A DNA stretch of 64,000 nucleotides. Source: Pseudomonas vlassakiae. GTDB lineage: Bacteria > Pseudomonadota > Gammaproteobacteria > Pseudomonadales > Pseudomonadaceae. Each line of letters begins with the position of its first letter. Positions within the stretch are counted from its first letter, which is position 1. Location of the stretch: assembly GCF_014269035.2 (NCBI RefSeq), contig NZ_JABWRP020000003.1:1-64000 (forward strand), read 5' to 3'. The position numbers and the translations under genes were made by a program. The notes under the pieces are model-generated. The model searched no databases. It was not told the DNA's origin and saw only the letters and a program-made list of their open reading frames with translations. This document shows, piece by piece, positions 53,091 to 61,280 of the stretch.

Positions 53091-53864
53091 ATGAAGAAGC
53101 TGCTTGCTGTTGTCGCCGCGGTCGCGGCCTTCTCGGCCAACGCCGCGGAAACCCTCACCGTCGCCGCCACCCCGGTGCCACACGCCGAGATCCTCAACTT
53201 CGTCAAACCTCAGCTGGCGAAAGAGGGCGTGGAGCTGAAGGTCAAGGAATTCACCGACTACATCCAGCCAAACGTGCAGGTCGCCGAAAAGCGCCTGGAC
53301 GCCAACTTCTTCCAGCACCAGCCGTACCTGGATGAGTTCAACAAGGCCAAGGGCACCCAGCTGGTCAGCGTTGCCGGCGTGCACATCGAGCCGCTGGGCG
53401 TGTACTCGGCCAAGATCAAGAAGCTCGACGAGCTGTCCTCCGGCGCCACCGTGGTCATCCCCAACGATGCCACCAACGGCGGCCGCGCCCTGCTGCTGCT
53501 GGACAAGGCTGGGGTGATCAAGCTGAAGGACAACAGCAACATCCTGTCGACCGTGAAGGACGTTGCCGAAAACCCGAAAAGCTTGAAATTCCGTGAGCTG
53601 GAAGCGGCCACCATCCCGCGCGTGCTGACCCAGGTCGATATCGCCCTGATCAACACCAACTATGCGCTGGAAGCCAAGCTGAACCCGGAAAAAGACGCCC
53701 TGGCCATCGAAGGCAAGGACTCGCCTTACGTGAACATCCTGGTTGCCCGCCCGGACAACAAGGACTCGGACGCGATGAAGAAGCTGGCAGCAGCGCTGCA
53801 CTCGCCTGAGGTGAAGCAGTTCATCAACGAGAAGTACAAAGGCGCTGTGGTTCCGGCGTTCTAA
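53091..53864 (+). CDS. metQ: Methionine-binding protein MetQ (NlpA family)
   Basis: This 257-residue substrate-binding protein of the NlpA/MetQ family has TVAATPVPHAEILNFVKPQLAKEGVELKVKEFTDY at the N-terminus of the mature part. The signal peptide MKKLLAVVAAVAAFSANA ends in a signal-peptidase-I site. There is no cysteine anywhere in the protein, so unlike E. coli MetQ it cannot be a lipoprotein and should be freely periplasmic. AAGGAG precedes the ATG. Confidence 0.92.
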   Translation: MKKLLAVVAAVAAFSANAAETLTVAATPVPHAEILNFVKPQLAKEGVELKVKEFTDYIQPNVQVAEKRLDANFFQHQPYLDEFNKAKGTQLVSVAGVHIEPLGVYSAKIKKLDELSSGATVVIPNDATNGGRALLLLDKAGVIKLKDNSNILSTVKDVAENPKSLKFRELEAATIPRVLTQVDIALINTNYALEAKLNPEKDALAIEGKDSPYVNILVARPDNKDSDAMKKLAAALHSPEVKQFINEKYKGAVVPAF

Positions 53865-53885
53865 GCCGTACCACCTCGCTGCATT

Positions 53886-53999
53886 CTTCGCGGCGGTTCG
53901 GCGCCCCGATAAACCCGCTCCCACAGTGATAGCACAAGCTTCGTAGCCGGTGCCGTACCTGTGGGGGCGGGTTTATCGGGGCGCCGAACCGCCGCGAAG
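53886..53999. repeat. very long inverted repeat (extended REP doublet)
   Basis: A 41-base arm (53886-53926) is repeated inverted at 53959-53999 with one G-T mismatch and a 32-base loop. Each arm joins a REP core (GATAAACCCGCTCCCACAG) to a block reading CTTCGCGGCGGTTCGGCGCC. It lies between the convergent ends of metQ and the SCO gene and would fold into an extremely stable hairpin. Confidence 0.85.
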
Positions 54000-54014
54000 C
54001 GTTTCAGGGCCCGC

Positions 54015-54647
54015 TCAATCGCGCTTCACAAGCCCGGGCAACTGCGCGACCAGCTTCTGGTTGTTGAACGGCGCACGAATGAACCCGCGCTGACGCCCAT
54101 CCGGCCCGACGATCGCCAGGTTACCGCTGTGGTCCACGGTATATCCCGGCTTGCTGGTATCCGCCGGAATGAACGGAATACTCAAGGCATTGGCCAGCTT
54201 CTGGGTATCTTCGATCGACCCCGCCACCCCGACGAAATCCTTGTCGAAATAACCCAGGTACTGCTTCAGCTGGTTCGGCGTATCGCGGTTCGGGTCCACG
54301 CTCACCAGCACCACCTGCAGCCGGTCCACGGCCTCCTTGGGCAGCTCGCTCTTTACCTGGCGCAACTGGGCCAGGGTGGTCGGGCAGATGTCCGGGCAGT
54401 AGGTGTAGCCGAAAAACAACAGCGACCATTTGCCCTTCAGGTCATCCAGCTGCACCGGCTGGCCATCCTGGTTGGTCATGGTCACGTCGGCCACCGTGCG
54501 GCTTTGTGGCAGGAGAATGATGCCGGCGTCGATCAGCTCGGTCGGGTTGAGCTGGCCCCGCTCACTGAGCACCTTGTTGACGGTCAGGCCCATGATCAGG
54601 GCGACCAAGGCAACGAGGATGAAGACGGTTTTCTGGGTTCGGGTCAT
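54015..54647 (-). CDS. SCO1/SenC/PrrC copper chaperone
   Basis: This 210-residue protein has an N-terminal membrane anchor (about 8-26) and a thioredoxin-like domain with the SCO copper site: CPDIC in FFGYTYCPDICPTT and the distal His in TVDHSGN. It helps load CuA of cytochrome oxidase subunit II. It is the last gene of the leftward oxidase-assembly run and overlaps cyoE by four bases. Confidence 0.9.
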   Translation of the reverse strand: MTRTQKTVFILVALVALIMGLTVNKVLSERGQLNPTELIDAGIILLPQSRTVADVTMTNQDGQPVQLDDLKGKWSLLFFGYTYCPDICPTTLAQLRQVKSELPKEAVDRLQVVLVSVDPNRDTPNQLKQYLGYFDKDFVGVAGSIEDTQKLANALSIPFIPADTSKPGYTVDHSGNLAIVGPDGRQRGFIRAPFNNQKLVAQLPGLVKRD

Positions 54648-55537
54648 AGATTCAGCAACAGGTAGTGGTCAACGAGCAACGCGATGAACAGCGCGAACAG
54701 GTAGCCGATAGAGTACTTGAAGGTACCGATCGCCGCGTGCGGCCGGCTGCCACGGTACAACACCCAGGCCCAGTGCAGGAAGCGCAGGCCCAACGCCAAG
54801 GCACAGGCCAGGTACAGCGGGCCACTCATGTGGATGGCAAACGGCAGCAGGCTCACCGCCAGCAAAATCAGGCTGTACAGCAGGATATGCAGCTTGGTGC
54901 ATCGCTCGCCGTGGGTAACCGGCAGCATCGGGATATCGGCCTTGGCGTACTCTTCCTTGCGGTGAATGGCCAGTGCCCAGAAGTGCGGTGGCGTCCAGGC
55001 GAAGATGATCAGCACCAGCAGCAGCGGCTCGGCGCTGATGTGGCCGCTCACTGCGACCCAGCCCAACAGCGGCGGCGCAGCACCGGCCAGGCCACCAATG
55101 ACGATGTTCTGCGGTGTGGCACGCTTGAGAAAGCCGGTATAGAGCACCGCATAGCCTAGCAGCGAAGCCAGGGTCAGCCAGGCGGCGAGGGCATTGGTGA
55201 ACACCAGCAGCAGGGCCAGGCCGAGCAGGGCCAGGGCCAGGGCGAACAGCAACGCCGGCAACGGCTCGACCCGGCCCTGTGCCAGTGGGCGCTTGCGGGT
55301 CCGGGCCATCAGCGCGTCGATGCGCCGGTCCACCACGTGGTTGACCACTGCCGCGCTGCCCGCGCACAGGGCGATACCGAGGTTGCCGAACAGCAACACG
55401 CTCCAGCTGACCCCGGCGCGGGTCGCCAGGAACATGCCCGCCAGCGAAGTGATCAGCATCAGCAGCACCACCTTGGGCTTGGTCAGCTCCAGGTAATCGC
55501 GCCAGCTGGCACACCGTGCGCTCAGAAGCGTCGCCAC
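54644..55537 (-). CDS. cyoE: Protohaem IX farnesyltransferase (haem O synthase)
   Basis: This 297-residue UbiA-family prenyltransferase has about nine helices. The first Asp-rich motif is in NHVVDRRIDALMARTRKRPL and the second in the HFWALAIHRKEEYAKADIPMLPV loop. It makes haem O from haem B, and CtaA encoded next turns it into haem A. It overlaps ctaA by 16 bases and the SCO gene by four. This copy sits with the aa3 oxidase genes, so ctaB is an equally good name. Confidence 0.92.
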   Translation of the reverse strand: MATLLSARCASWRDYLELTKPKVVLLMLITSLAGMFLATRAGVSWSVLLFGNLGIALCAGSAAVVNHVVDRRIDALMARTRKRPLAQGRVEPLPALLFALALALLGLALLLVFTNALAAWLTLASLLGYAVLYTGFLKRATPQNIVIGGLAGAAPPLLGWVAVSGHISAEPLLLVLIIFAWTPPHFWALAIHRKEEYAKADIPMLPVTHGERCTKLHILLYSLILLAVSLLPFAIHMSGPLYLACALALGLRFLHWAWVLYRGSRPHAAIGTFKYSIGYLFALFIALLVDHYLLLNL

Positions 55538-56601
55538 GTATCGCTCCTCATGGGATGGGTGAGGCTAACCCCGGCCGCGGGCCGCAGGCGCCAACCTTGC
55601 TTGACGCCGACGCGGACCTTGTCGACCACGCGGATGCGGTAGTTCACCAGCACCATGCTCAACAGCAGCAGGGCGCCGCCAGCGTTATGCGCGACGGCCA
55701 CGGCCAGCGGCAGGTGGAACAGCACATTGCTGATGCCCAGGCCGACCTGCAGCGCCAGCACCAGCAATATCCATCGGGCCAGGCCGGTCAGGCCACAACG
55801 GTGCAGCTTCCAGCTGAGCAACAGCAGCACGCAGGTCACCAACAGTGCACCCAGGCGGTGGCTGATGTGAATGGCCGTGCGCGCATCGCTGTCCAGTTGC
55901 CCGCCGAGGTAATTGGGGCCGACATGCTGGGTCAGGTGAAAACCGTTGCTGAAGTCCGCTGCCGGCCACCACTGGCCATGGCAAGTCGGCAGGTCAATGC
56001 AGGCGACCGCCGCGTAGTTGGAACTGACCCAGCCGCCCAGGGCGATCTGGCCAATCACCACCAGCAGGGCCAATGCGGCTATCCGTCGAAGACTCAGTGG
56101 CAATTTCGGCAAGGGCGCGAAGGCCCGAGATAGACGCAGGGATAACAGGAACAGCAGACTCAGGGTGGTAAAGCCGCCCAGCAGGTGCGCGGTGACCACT
56201 TGCGGCCACAACTTGAGGGTGACGGTCCACATGCCGAACGCTGCCTGCGCCAGCACAACGCCCAGCAACAACAATGGCAGGCGATAAGGCTGGCCATCGC
56301 GGGCATGCCGGCGCAGCGCTTGCAGGGCAAGCAGAGCGATCACCACGGCGAGCGTGCCGGCAAAGTAGCGATGGACCATCTCGGCCCAGCCCTTGGCCTC
56401 TTCCACGGGGTGGTCGGGAAAATGCAATTCGGCATGAGCCAACTGCGCTTCACTGTTCGGCACGCTGATGAAGCCATAGCAGCCAGGCCAGTCGGGACAG
56501 CCGAGGCCGGCGTGGGTCAGACGGGTGTAGGCACCGAGCAGCACGACCAGCAGTGCCAGCAGGGTGGCGAACACAGCGAGGCGGAATCCGGGTCTGGCCA
56601 T
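55522..56601 (-). CDS. ctaA: Haem A synthase (COX15/CtaA)
   Basis: This 359-residue protein has about eight helices and the COX15 N-terminus: YTRLTHAGLGCPDWPGCYGF, with the extracellular cysteine pair. Haem-ligand histidines are in ELHFPDHPVEEAKGWAEMVHRYFAG, LKLWPQVVTAHLLGG and ISHRLGALL. A second cysteine pair lies in ACIDLPTCHGQWWP. It oxidises haem O to haem A for the aa3 oxidase. Confidence 0.92.
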   Translation of the reverse strand: MARPGFRLAVFATLLALLVVLLGAYTRLTHAGLGCPDWPGCYGFISVPNSEAQLAHAELHFPDHPVEEAKGWAEMVHRYFAGTLAVVIALLALQALRRHARDGQPYRLPLLLLGVVLAQAAFGMWTVTLKLWPQVVTAHLLGGFTTLSLLFLLSLRLSRAFAPLPKLPLSLRRIAALALLVVIGQIALGGWVSSNYAAVACIDLPTCHGQWWPAADFSNGFHLTQHVGPNYLGGQLDSDARTAIHISHRLGALLVTCVLLLLSWKLHRCGLTGLARWILLVLALQVGLGISNVLFHLPLAVAVAHNAGGALLLLSMVLVNYRIRVVDKVRVGVKQGWRLRPAAGVSLTHPMRSDTWRRF

Positions 56602-56610
56602 GGCAAGCTC

Positions 56611-57192
56611 CTAGCCGATATTGGACAGCTTGAGCAGGTGACGCAGGTCGTCGAGCACGTGCTTGCCGTTGACCTTGCCGTCGTAGCGCAGCACCAGGTT
56701 GCCGTGCGGGTCGACAATCCACAGTTGCGGGCCGGGTTCACCGACCTTTTGCAGATAGCGCGGGGCATCCAGTGGATAGCGTTGCAACTGTGGATACTCA
56801 CGCCCCAGCAGCGCCTGATAGTCGCTGGACAACGGCTGGGCGGCGGCCAAGGCATGGCTGGCTCGGCCGGCGTCGCGGCCCAGGCCGACCTGGATCTGCC
56901 GCACCAGGTACACCAGGCGTTGGCAATCTTCAGCGCAAGCATCGGGCGCAGTCACCAGCAGTTGCCAACGCGGGTCCTCGCCTGCAATGCCTATATCGGC
57001 GCGGCTCTCGCCATTGCCGATCATCGCGCCGTGGTAGCTGCGGCCTTCCGGCACCCAGAACTGGAGTTTGTACATGCAGGTGGCCAGGATCATTGGCCCG
57101 AGCACCACCAGCAGGATCAAGATCAGCTGCAAACGCCCGCGGGCTCTGGGCTTGCTACGTTCAGGCAGGTCCAGTGGAGTGGCGGTGGCCAT
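56611..57192 (-). CDS. Cytochrome oxidase locus membrane protein, unknown
   Basis: This 193-residue protein has one membrane anchor (about 20-40, LQLILILLVVLGPMILATCMY) and a periplasmic domain. The domain ends in a thioredoxin-like stretch (QLWIVDPHGNLVLRYDGKVNGKHVLDDLRHLLKL) but lacks a CxxxC copper site; the only cysteine pair there is DACAEDC. AAGGAG lies 8 bases before the ATG. It sits between surf1 and ctaA in pseudomonad oxidase operons and is probably an assembly factor. Its start overlaps surf1 by 32 bases. Confidence 0.78.
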   Translation of the reverse strand: MATATPLDLPERSKPRARGRLQLILILLVVLGPMILATCMYKLQFWVPEGRSYHGAMIGNGESRADIGIAGEDPRWQLLVTAPDACAEDCQRLVYLVRQIQVGLGRDAGRASHALAAAQPLSSDYQALLGREYPQLQRYPLDAPRYLQKVGEPGPQLWIVDPHGNLVLRYDGKVNGKHVLDDLRHLLKLSNIG

Positions 57193-57898
57193 GCTGTTTC
57201 TCCTTGTTGTTGTGCCAGCCGAAATAGAGGTAGAGCAGCACCAGAGCAATGGCCAGTGCGAACCACTGCACGGCGTAACCGAGGTGTTTTTCCGGGCCCA
57301 TGGCGACAATCGGCCAGTCCAGCCGATACGTAGCCGGGCCGGGTTCCAGGCGTAACTCATGGGCAAAGCCTTCGCGATCGAGCTGCTGCCACACTTGAGC
57401 CGCGTCGATTGCATTGAGCAGGTGCGGCCATTGGCCCCCGACAGGGTCGGGGTGGAGCTGGAAACTGCTGCCTGGCGCCACATACACCGACGCGTTCAGC
57501 GCCAGGGCCTGCTCGGGGGTGTCGAAATGCACCGGCACGCGACGGTCCGGCCATGGCAACCAGCCACGGTTGACCAGCAGCCACAGACCACTGGCCTGGT
57601 CATGGAAGGGTTGCAACAGCTCGACGCCGGCCTGGCCGTCACGCATGCGGTTGTCCAGCAGCACGCTGTGCGCGGCGTCAAAACGGCCGTAGAGGTGGAC
57701 CCGGCGGTAGGCCGAGTCAGGCGTCTGCAACAACTGGGTGGTGGCCAACGGGGCATCGACCTCACGCTGGGCATAGACCTCCAGCAGGACGCGCTTCTCT
57801 TCAGCCCGGCCAAGTTGCCAGCAGCCAAGCGCGATCAGCCCCGGCAGCAGCGCGAGCACTACCAGGGTCGGTATCCAGCCTGGGCGGAACCGCCTCAT
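57161..57898 (-). CDS. SURF1-family oxidase assembly protein
   Basis: This 245-residue protein has a membrane helix at each end (about 10-27 and 207-228) and the SURF1 motifs: LGCWQLGRAEEK, VNRGWLPWPDRR and GPEKHLGYAVQWFALA. It helps insert haem A into subunit I. GAGG lies before the ATG at 57898. The His-rich C-terminal tail (HNNKEKQHGHRH) is notable. It is divergent from the small rightward gene at 57963. Confidence 0.9.
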   Translation of the reverse strand: MRRFRPGWIPTLVVLALLPGLIALGCWQLGRAEEKRVLLEVYAQREVDAPLATTQLLQTPDSAYRRVHLYGRFDAAHSVLLDNRMRDGQAGVELLQPFHDQASGLWLLVNRGWLPWPDRRVPVHFDTPEQALALNASVYVAPGSSFQLHPDPVGGQWPHLLNAIDAAQVWQQLDREGFAHELRLEPGPATYRLDWPIVAMGPEKHLGYAVQWFALAIALVLLYLYFGWHNNKEKQHGHRHSTGPA

Positions 57899-57962
57899 CG
57901 CAGCCTCGCCGGGCCAATCGCTATACTTATCCACATCACCGCATCCCCCCGGGAGTGTCGCC

Positions 57963-58166
57963 ATGCTCAAGGCCGCGATTGTCCTGATGCTGTTGGCCAC
58001 GGTCGCCAGTCTGTTCAGTGGCCTGGTGTTTCTGGTCAAGGACGACGAAAACTCGACCCGCTTGCTAAAAGCCCTGACCGTGCGAGTGACCCTCGCCACC
58101 CTGACCATCGGCCTGGTGGCCTGGGGCTTCATCAGTGGCCAGCTGGTGTCTCACGCACCGTTCTGA
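57963..58166 (+). CDS. Twin-transmembrane DUF2909 protein
   Basis: This 67-residue protein has two helices (about 4-24 and 42-62) and a short charged loop (VKDDENSTRLLKALTVR). It is the only rightward gene inside the leftward cox cluster. It starts 64 bases from surf1 and ends directly against the coxC stop. The DUF2909 family is found here in pseudomonads. A role in oxidase assembly is guessed from position only. Confidence 0.83.
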   Translation: MLKAAIVLMLLATVASLFSGLVFLVKDDENSTRLLKALTVRVTLATLTIGLVAWGFISGQLVSHAPF

Positions 58167-59054
58167 TCACAGCACATACACAAAGATGAACAGCCCGACC
58201 CACACCACATCGACGAAGTGCCAGTACCAGCTCGCTGCCTCGAAACCGAAGTGTTTGTCGGGGTTGAAGTGCCCGCGCAGGATGCGCACGAACATCACGA
58301 TCAGGATGATCGTGCCCAAGGTCACATGGGCCCCGTGGAAGCCGGTGAGCATGAAGAACGTCGCGCCATAGATGCCCGAGCCCAGGGTCAGCCCCAGCTT
58401 GGTGTAGGCCTCGTGGTACTCGTAGGCCTGCAGCGTGATGAAGCTGATACCCAGCAGGATGGTCAGCGCCATCCAGAATTTCAGCGGCCCACGATGGTCT
58501 CGGCGCAGGGCGTGGTGGGCGAGGGTAATGGTCACGCTGGAGCTGACCAGCAGGATGGTATTGATCAGCGGCAGGTGCCAGGGGTCGATCACTTCCTTGG
58601 GCGGCGGGAACAGTTTCGGGTCGGGCGTGTGCAACAGCGGCCAGGTAAACTCGAACGTCGGCCACAGCATGTGCGCAACCCCTTTGGCCCCATCACCCCC
58701 CAGCCACGGCCCGGCGAGCACCCGCACATAGAACAGGGCACCGAAGAAGGCCAGGAAGAACATCACTTCCGAGAAGATGAACCAGCTCATGCCCCAGCGG
58801 AACGAACGGTCCAGCTGCGGGCTGTACAGCCCGGCCCGGCTCTCGCGGACCACCGAGCCGAACCAGCCGAACAGCATGTAGGCCAGGAACAGCGCACCGA
58901 CGAAGAAGATCAGCGGCCCGTGCGACGAGGGGTGGCCGGCCTTCATGTCGTTGAACCAGGTGCCAAGCCCGAACACCGTGATGAACATGCCGATGGTGGC
59001 GATGATCGGCCATTTGCTCTGCGCCGGAACGTAGTAGTGCTCATGACTTGCCAT
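58167..59054 (-). CDS. coxC: Cytochrome c oxidase subunit III
   Basis: This 295-residue subunit has seven helices. The N-terminal HEHYYVPAQSKWPI, the GMSWFIFSEVMFFLAFFGALFY helix with its conserved Glu and the terminal GFEAASWYWHFVDVVWVGLFIFVYV are diagnostic. It stabilises the catalytic core. GGAG lies 9 bases before the ATG at 59054. Confidence 0.94.
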   Translation of the reverse strand: MASHEHYYVPAQSKWPIIATIGMFITVFGLGTWFNDMKAGHPSSHGPLIFFVGALFLAYMLFGWFGSVVRESRAGLYSPQLDRSFRWGMSWFIFSEVMFFLAFFGALFYVRVLAGPWLGGDGAKGVAHMLWPTFEFTWPLLHTPDPKLFPPPKEVIDPWHLPLINTILLVSSSVTITLAHHALRRDHRGPLKFWMALTILLGISFITLQAYEYHEAYTKLGLTLGSGIYGATFFMLTGFHGAHVTLGTIILIVMFVRILRGHFNPDKHFGFEAASWYWHFVDVVWVGLFIFVYVL

Positions 59055-59070
59055 TGCTGTTCTCCTTCCC

Positions 59071-59637
59071 TCAACGGGCGCCCTGGACGTCCTGTACCGC
59101 GGCATGGGCGACCGGCGGGTGACGCGCAGTGATGTCGAACAAGGTGTAGGCCAGTGTCAGGTGTTTCACGCTGGTCGGCAGGTCGCGGTCGACGATGAAG
59201 CGCACCGGCATCTCGATGCGTTCGCCAGGCTGCAGCACCTGCTGGGTGAAGCAGAAGCACTCGGTCTTGTGGAAGTACGCCGCGGCCTCGGCCGGGGTGA
59301 TGCTGGGTATCGCTTGCGCACTCATCGGCCGGTTGGTCGGGTTGTGCGCGATGAAGATCATCTGGTTCACCGCTCCCGGGTTCACCTCGAGCTCGTCAGC
59401 GGTGGAGTAGAAGTCCCAGACCATGTCGCTGGCGTTGGTCGACATGAACTGCACCCGCACCGAACGCGTCGGGTCGCTGACCTGGCTGCCCTCGTACTGC
59501 CCGCCCGTCTTGCCGTTGATGCCGAAGGCCTTGCACATCACGTCATACATCGGCACCAGGGCAAAGCCGAAGCCGAACATCACCACCGTCAGCAGCAGCA
59601 GGCGGGTGACCAGGCGCTTGAGCGACGAGCCCTTCAT
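59071..59637 (-). CDS. ctaG: Cytochrome c oxidase assembly protein CtaG/Cox11
   Basis: This 188-residue protein has one N-terminal helix (about 9-30), FALVPMYDVMCKAFGINGKTGG after it, and the copper motif CFCF in TECFCFTQQVLQPGE. It delivers copper to CuB of subunit I. It lies 16 bases upstream of coxC and 10 after coxA. Confidence 0.93.
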   Translation of the reverse strand: MKGSSLKRLVTRLLLLTVVMFGFGFALVPMYDVMCKAFGINGKTGGQYEGSQVSDPTRSVRVQFMSTNASDMVWDFYSTADELEVNPGAVNQMIFIAHNPTNRPMSAQAIPSITPAEAAAYFHKTECFCFTQQVLQPGERIEMPVRFIVDRDLPTSVKHLTLAYTLFDITARHPPVAHAAVQDVQGAR

Positions 59638-59647
59638 GGCGGCGCTC

Positions 59648-61237
59648 CTACTTCACGTCCGGCGGGGTCTGGAAGGTGTGGTATGGCGCTGGCGAGGGGA
59701 TCGACCATTCCAGGCCCTCGGCGCCATCCCAGGGCTTGGCCGGGGCGGGTGCGCCGCCACGGATGCACTTGATGACGATGAACAGGAACAACAGCTGCGT
59801 AGTACCGAACAGGAAGGCGCCGATCGACGACACCATGTTGAAGTCGGCGAACTGCAGGTTGTAGTCGGGGATACGCCGCGGCATGCCGGCCAACCCCACG
59901 AAGTGCATGGGGAAGAAGGCCATGTTCATGCCGACGAACGAGAGCCAGAAGTGCAGCTTGCCGAGGGTTTCGTCATACATGTGGCCAGTCCATTTCGGCA
60001 GCCAGTAATAGGCCGAGGCAAAGATGCCGAAAATCGCCCCGGGCACCAGTACATAGTGGAAGTGCGCCACCACGAAATAGGTGTCGTGGTACTGGAAGTC
60101 CGCCGGGGCGATGGCCAGCATCAACCCCGAGAAGCCGCCGATGGTGAACAGGATGACGAAAGCGATGGCGAACAGCATCGGTGTCTCGAAGCTGAGCGAG
60201 CCCTCCCACATGGTGCTGACCCAGTTGAACACCTTCACCCCGGTGGGCACGGCGATGAGCATGGTGGCGTACATGAAGAACAGCTCGCCGACCACCGGGA
60301 TGCCGACCACGAACATGTGGTGGGCCCAGACGATGAACGAGAGGAAGGCAATCGCGCCGGTGGCATAGACCATCGAGGTGTAGCCGAACAGTGGCTTGCG
60401 CGAGAACGCCGGGATGATCGAGCTTACCGCACCGAACGCCGGCAGGATCATGATGTACACCTCGGGGTGGCCGAAGAACCAGAACACATGCTGGAACAGC
60501 ACCGGGTCACCGCCACCGGCGGCGCTGAAGAAGCTGGTGCCGAAATGGATGTCCATCAGCATCATGGTCACTACCCCGGCCAGCACCGGCATCACCGCGA
60601 TCAGCAGGAATGCGGTGATCAGCCAGGTCCAGACGAACAGCGGCATTTTCATCAGGGTCATGCCCGGGGCGCGCAGGTTGAGGATGGTGGCGATCACGTT
60701 GATCGCGCCCATGATCGAGCTGATGCCCATCAGGTGGATGGCAAAGATGAAGAAGGTGACGCTGGCCGGCGCATAAGTGGTCGACAGCGGGGCGTAGAAG
60801 GTCCAGCCGAAGTTCGGCCCGCCGCCCGGGCTGAACAGGGTCGAGACCAGCAACAGGAAGGCCGCTGGCAATAGCCAGAAGCTGAAGTTGTTCATGCGCG
60901 GCAGGGCCATGTCTGGCGCGCCGATCATCAGCGGGATCATCCAGTTGGCCAGGCCGACGAACGCTGGCATCACCGCGCCGAAGACCATGATCAGGCCATG
61001 CATGGTGGTCATCTGGTTGAAGAACGCCGGCTCGACGATCTGCAACCCGGGCTGGAACAGCTCGGCGCGAATCACCATGGCGAACGAGCCGCCGAGCAGG
61101 AACATCATGAAGGCGAACCACAGGTACATCGTGCCGATGTCTTTGTGGTTGGTGGTCAGCACCCAGCGCATCAGGCCCTTGGCCGGGCCGTGGGCGTGGT
61201 CATGGCCGTGGGCGTGGTCGTCGATCACTGCACTCAT
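59648..61237 (-). CDS. coxA: Cytochrome c oxidase subunit I (aa3 type)
   Basis: This 529-residue catalytic subunit has twelve helices. It has the low-spin haem ligand in TTMHGLIMVFG, the CuB histidines in FGHPEVYIMILPAFG (with the cross-linked Tyr) and WAHHMFVVG, and the haem a3/a ligands in VAHFHYVLVPG. The GAPDMALPRMNN loop marks an A1-type D-channel. Start at 61237 with GGAGA upstream. The N-terminal tail HAHGHDHAHG is His-rich. Confidence 0.96.
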   Translation of the reverse strand: MSAVIDDHAHGHDHAHGPAKGLMRWVLTTNHKDIGTMYLWFAFMMFLLGGSFAMVIRAELFQPGLQIVEPAFFNQMTTMHGLIMVFGAVMPAFVGLANWMIPLMIGAPDMALPRMNNFSFWLLPAAFLLLVSTLFSPGGGPNFGWTFYAPLSTTYAPASVTFFIFAIHLMGISSIMGAINVIATILNLRAPGMTLMKMPLFVWTWLITAFLLIAVMPVLAGVVTMMLMDIHFGTSFFSAAGGGDPVLFQHVFWFFGHPEVYIMILPAFGAVSSIIPAFSRKPLFGYTSMVYATGAIAFLSFIVWAHHMFVVGIPVVGELFFMYATMLIAVPTGVKVFNWVSTMWEGSLSFETPMLFAIAFVILFTIGGFSGLMLAIAPADFQYHDTYFVVAHFHYVLVPGAIFGIFASAYYWLPKWTGHMYDETLGKLHFWLSFVGMNMAFFPMHFVGLAGMPRRIPDYNLQFADFNMVSSIGAFLFGTTQLLFLFIVIKCIRGGAPAPAKPWDGAEGLEWSIPSPAPYHTFQTPPDVK

Positions 61238-61280
61238 GTCCTGTCTCCTGCAATCCACTGATTGCCGCGCAAAACCCGGT

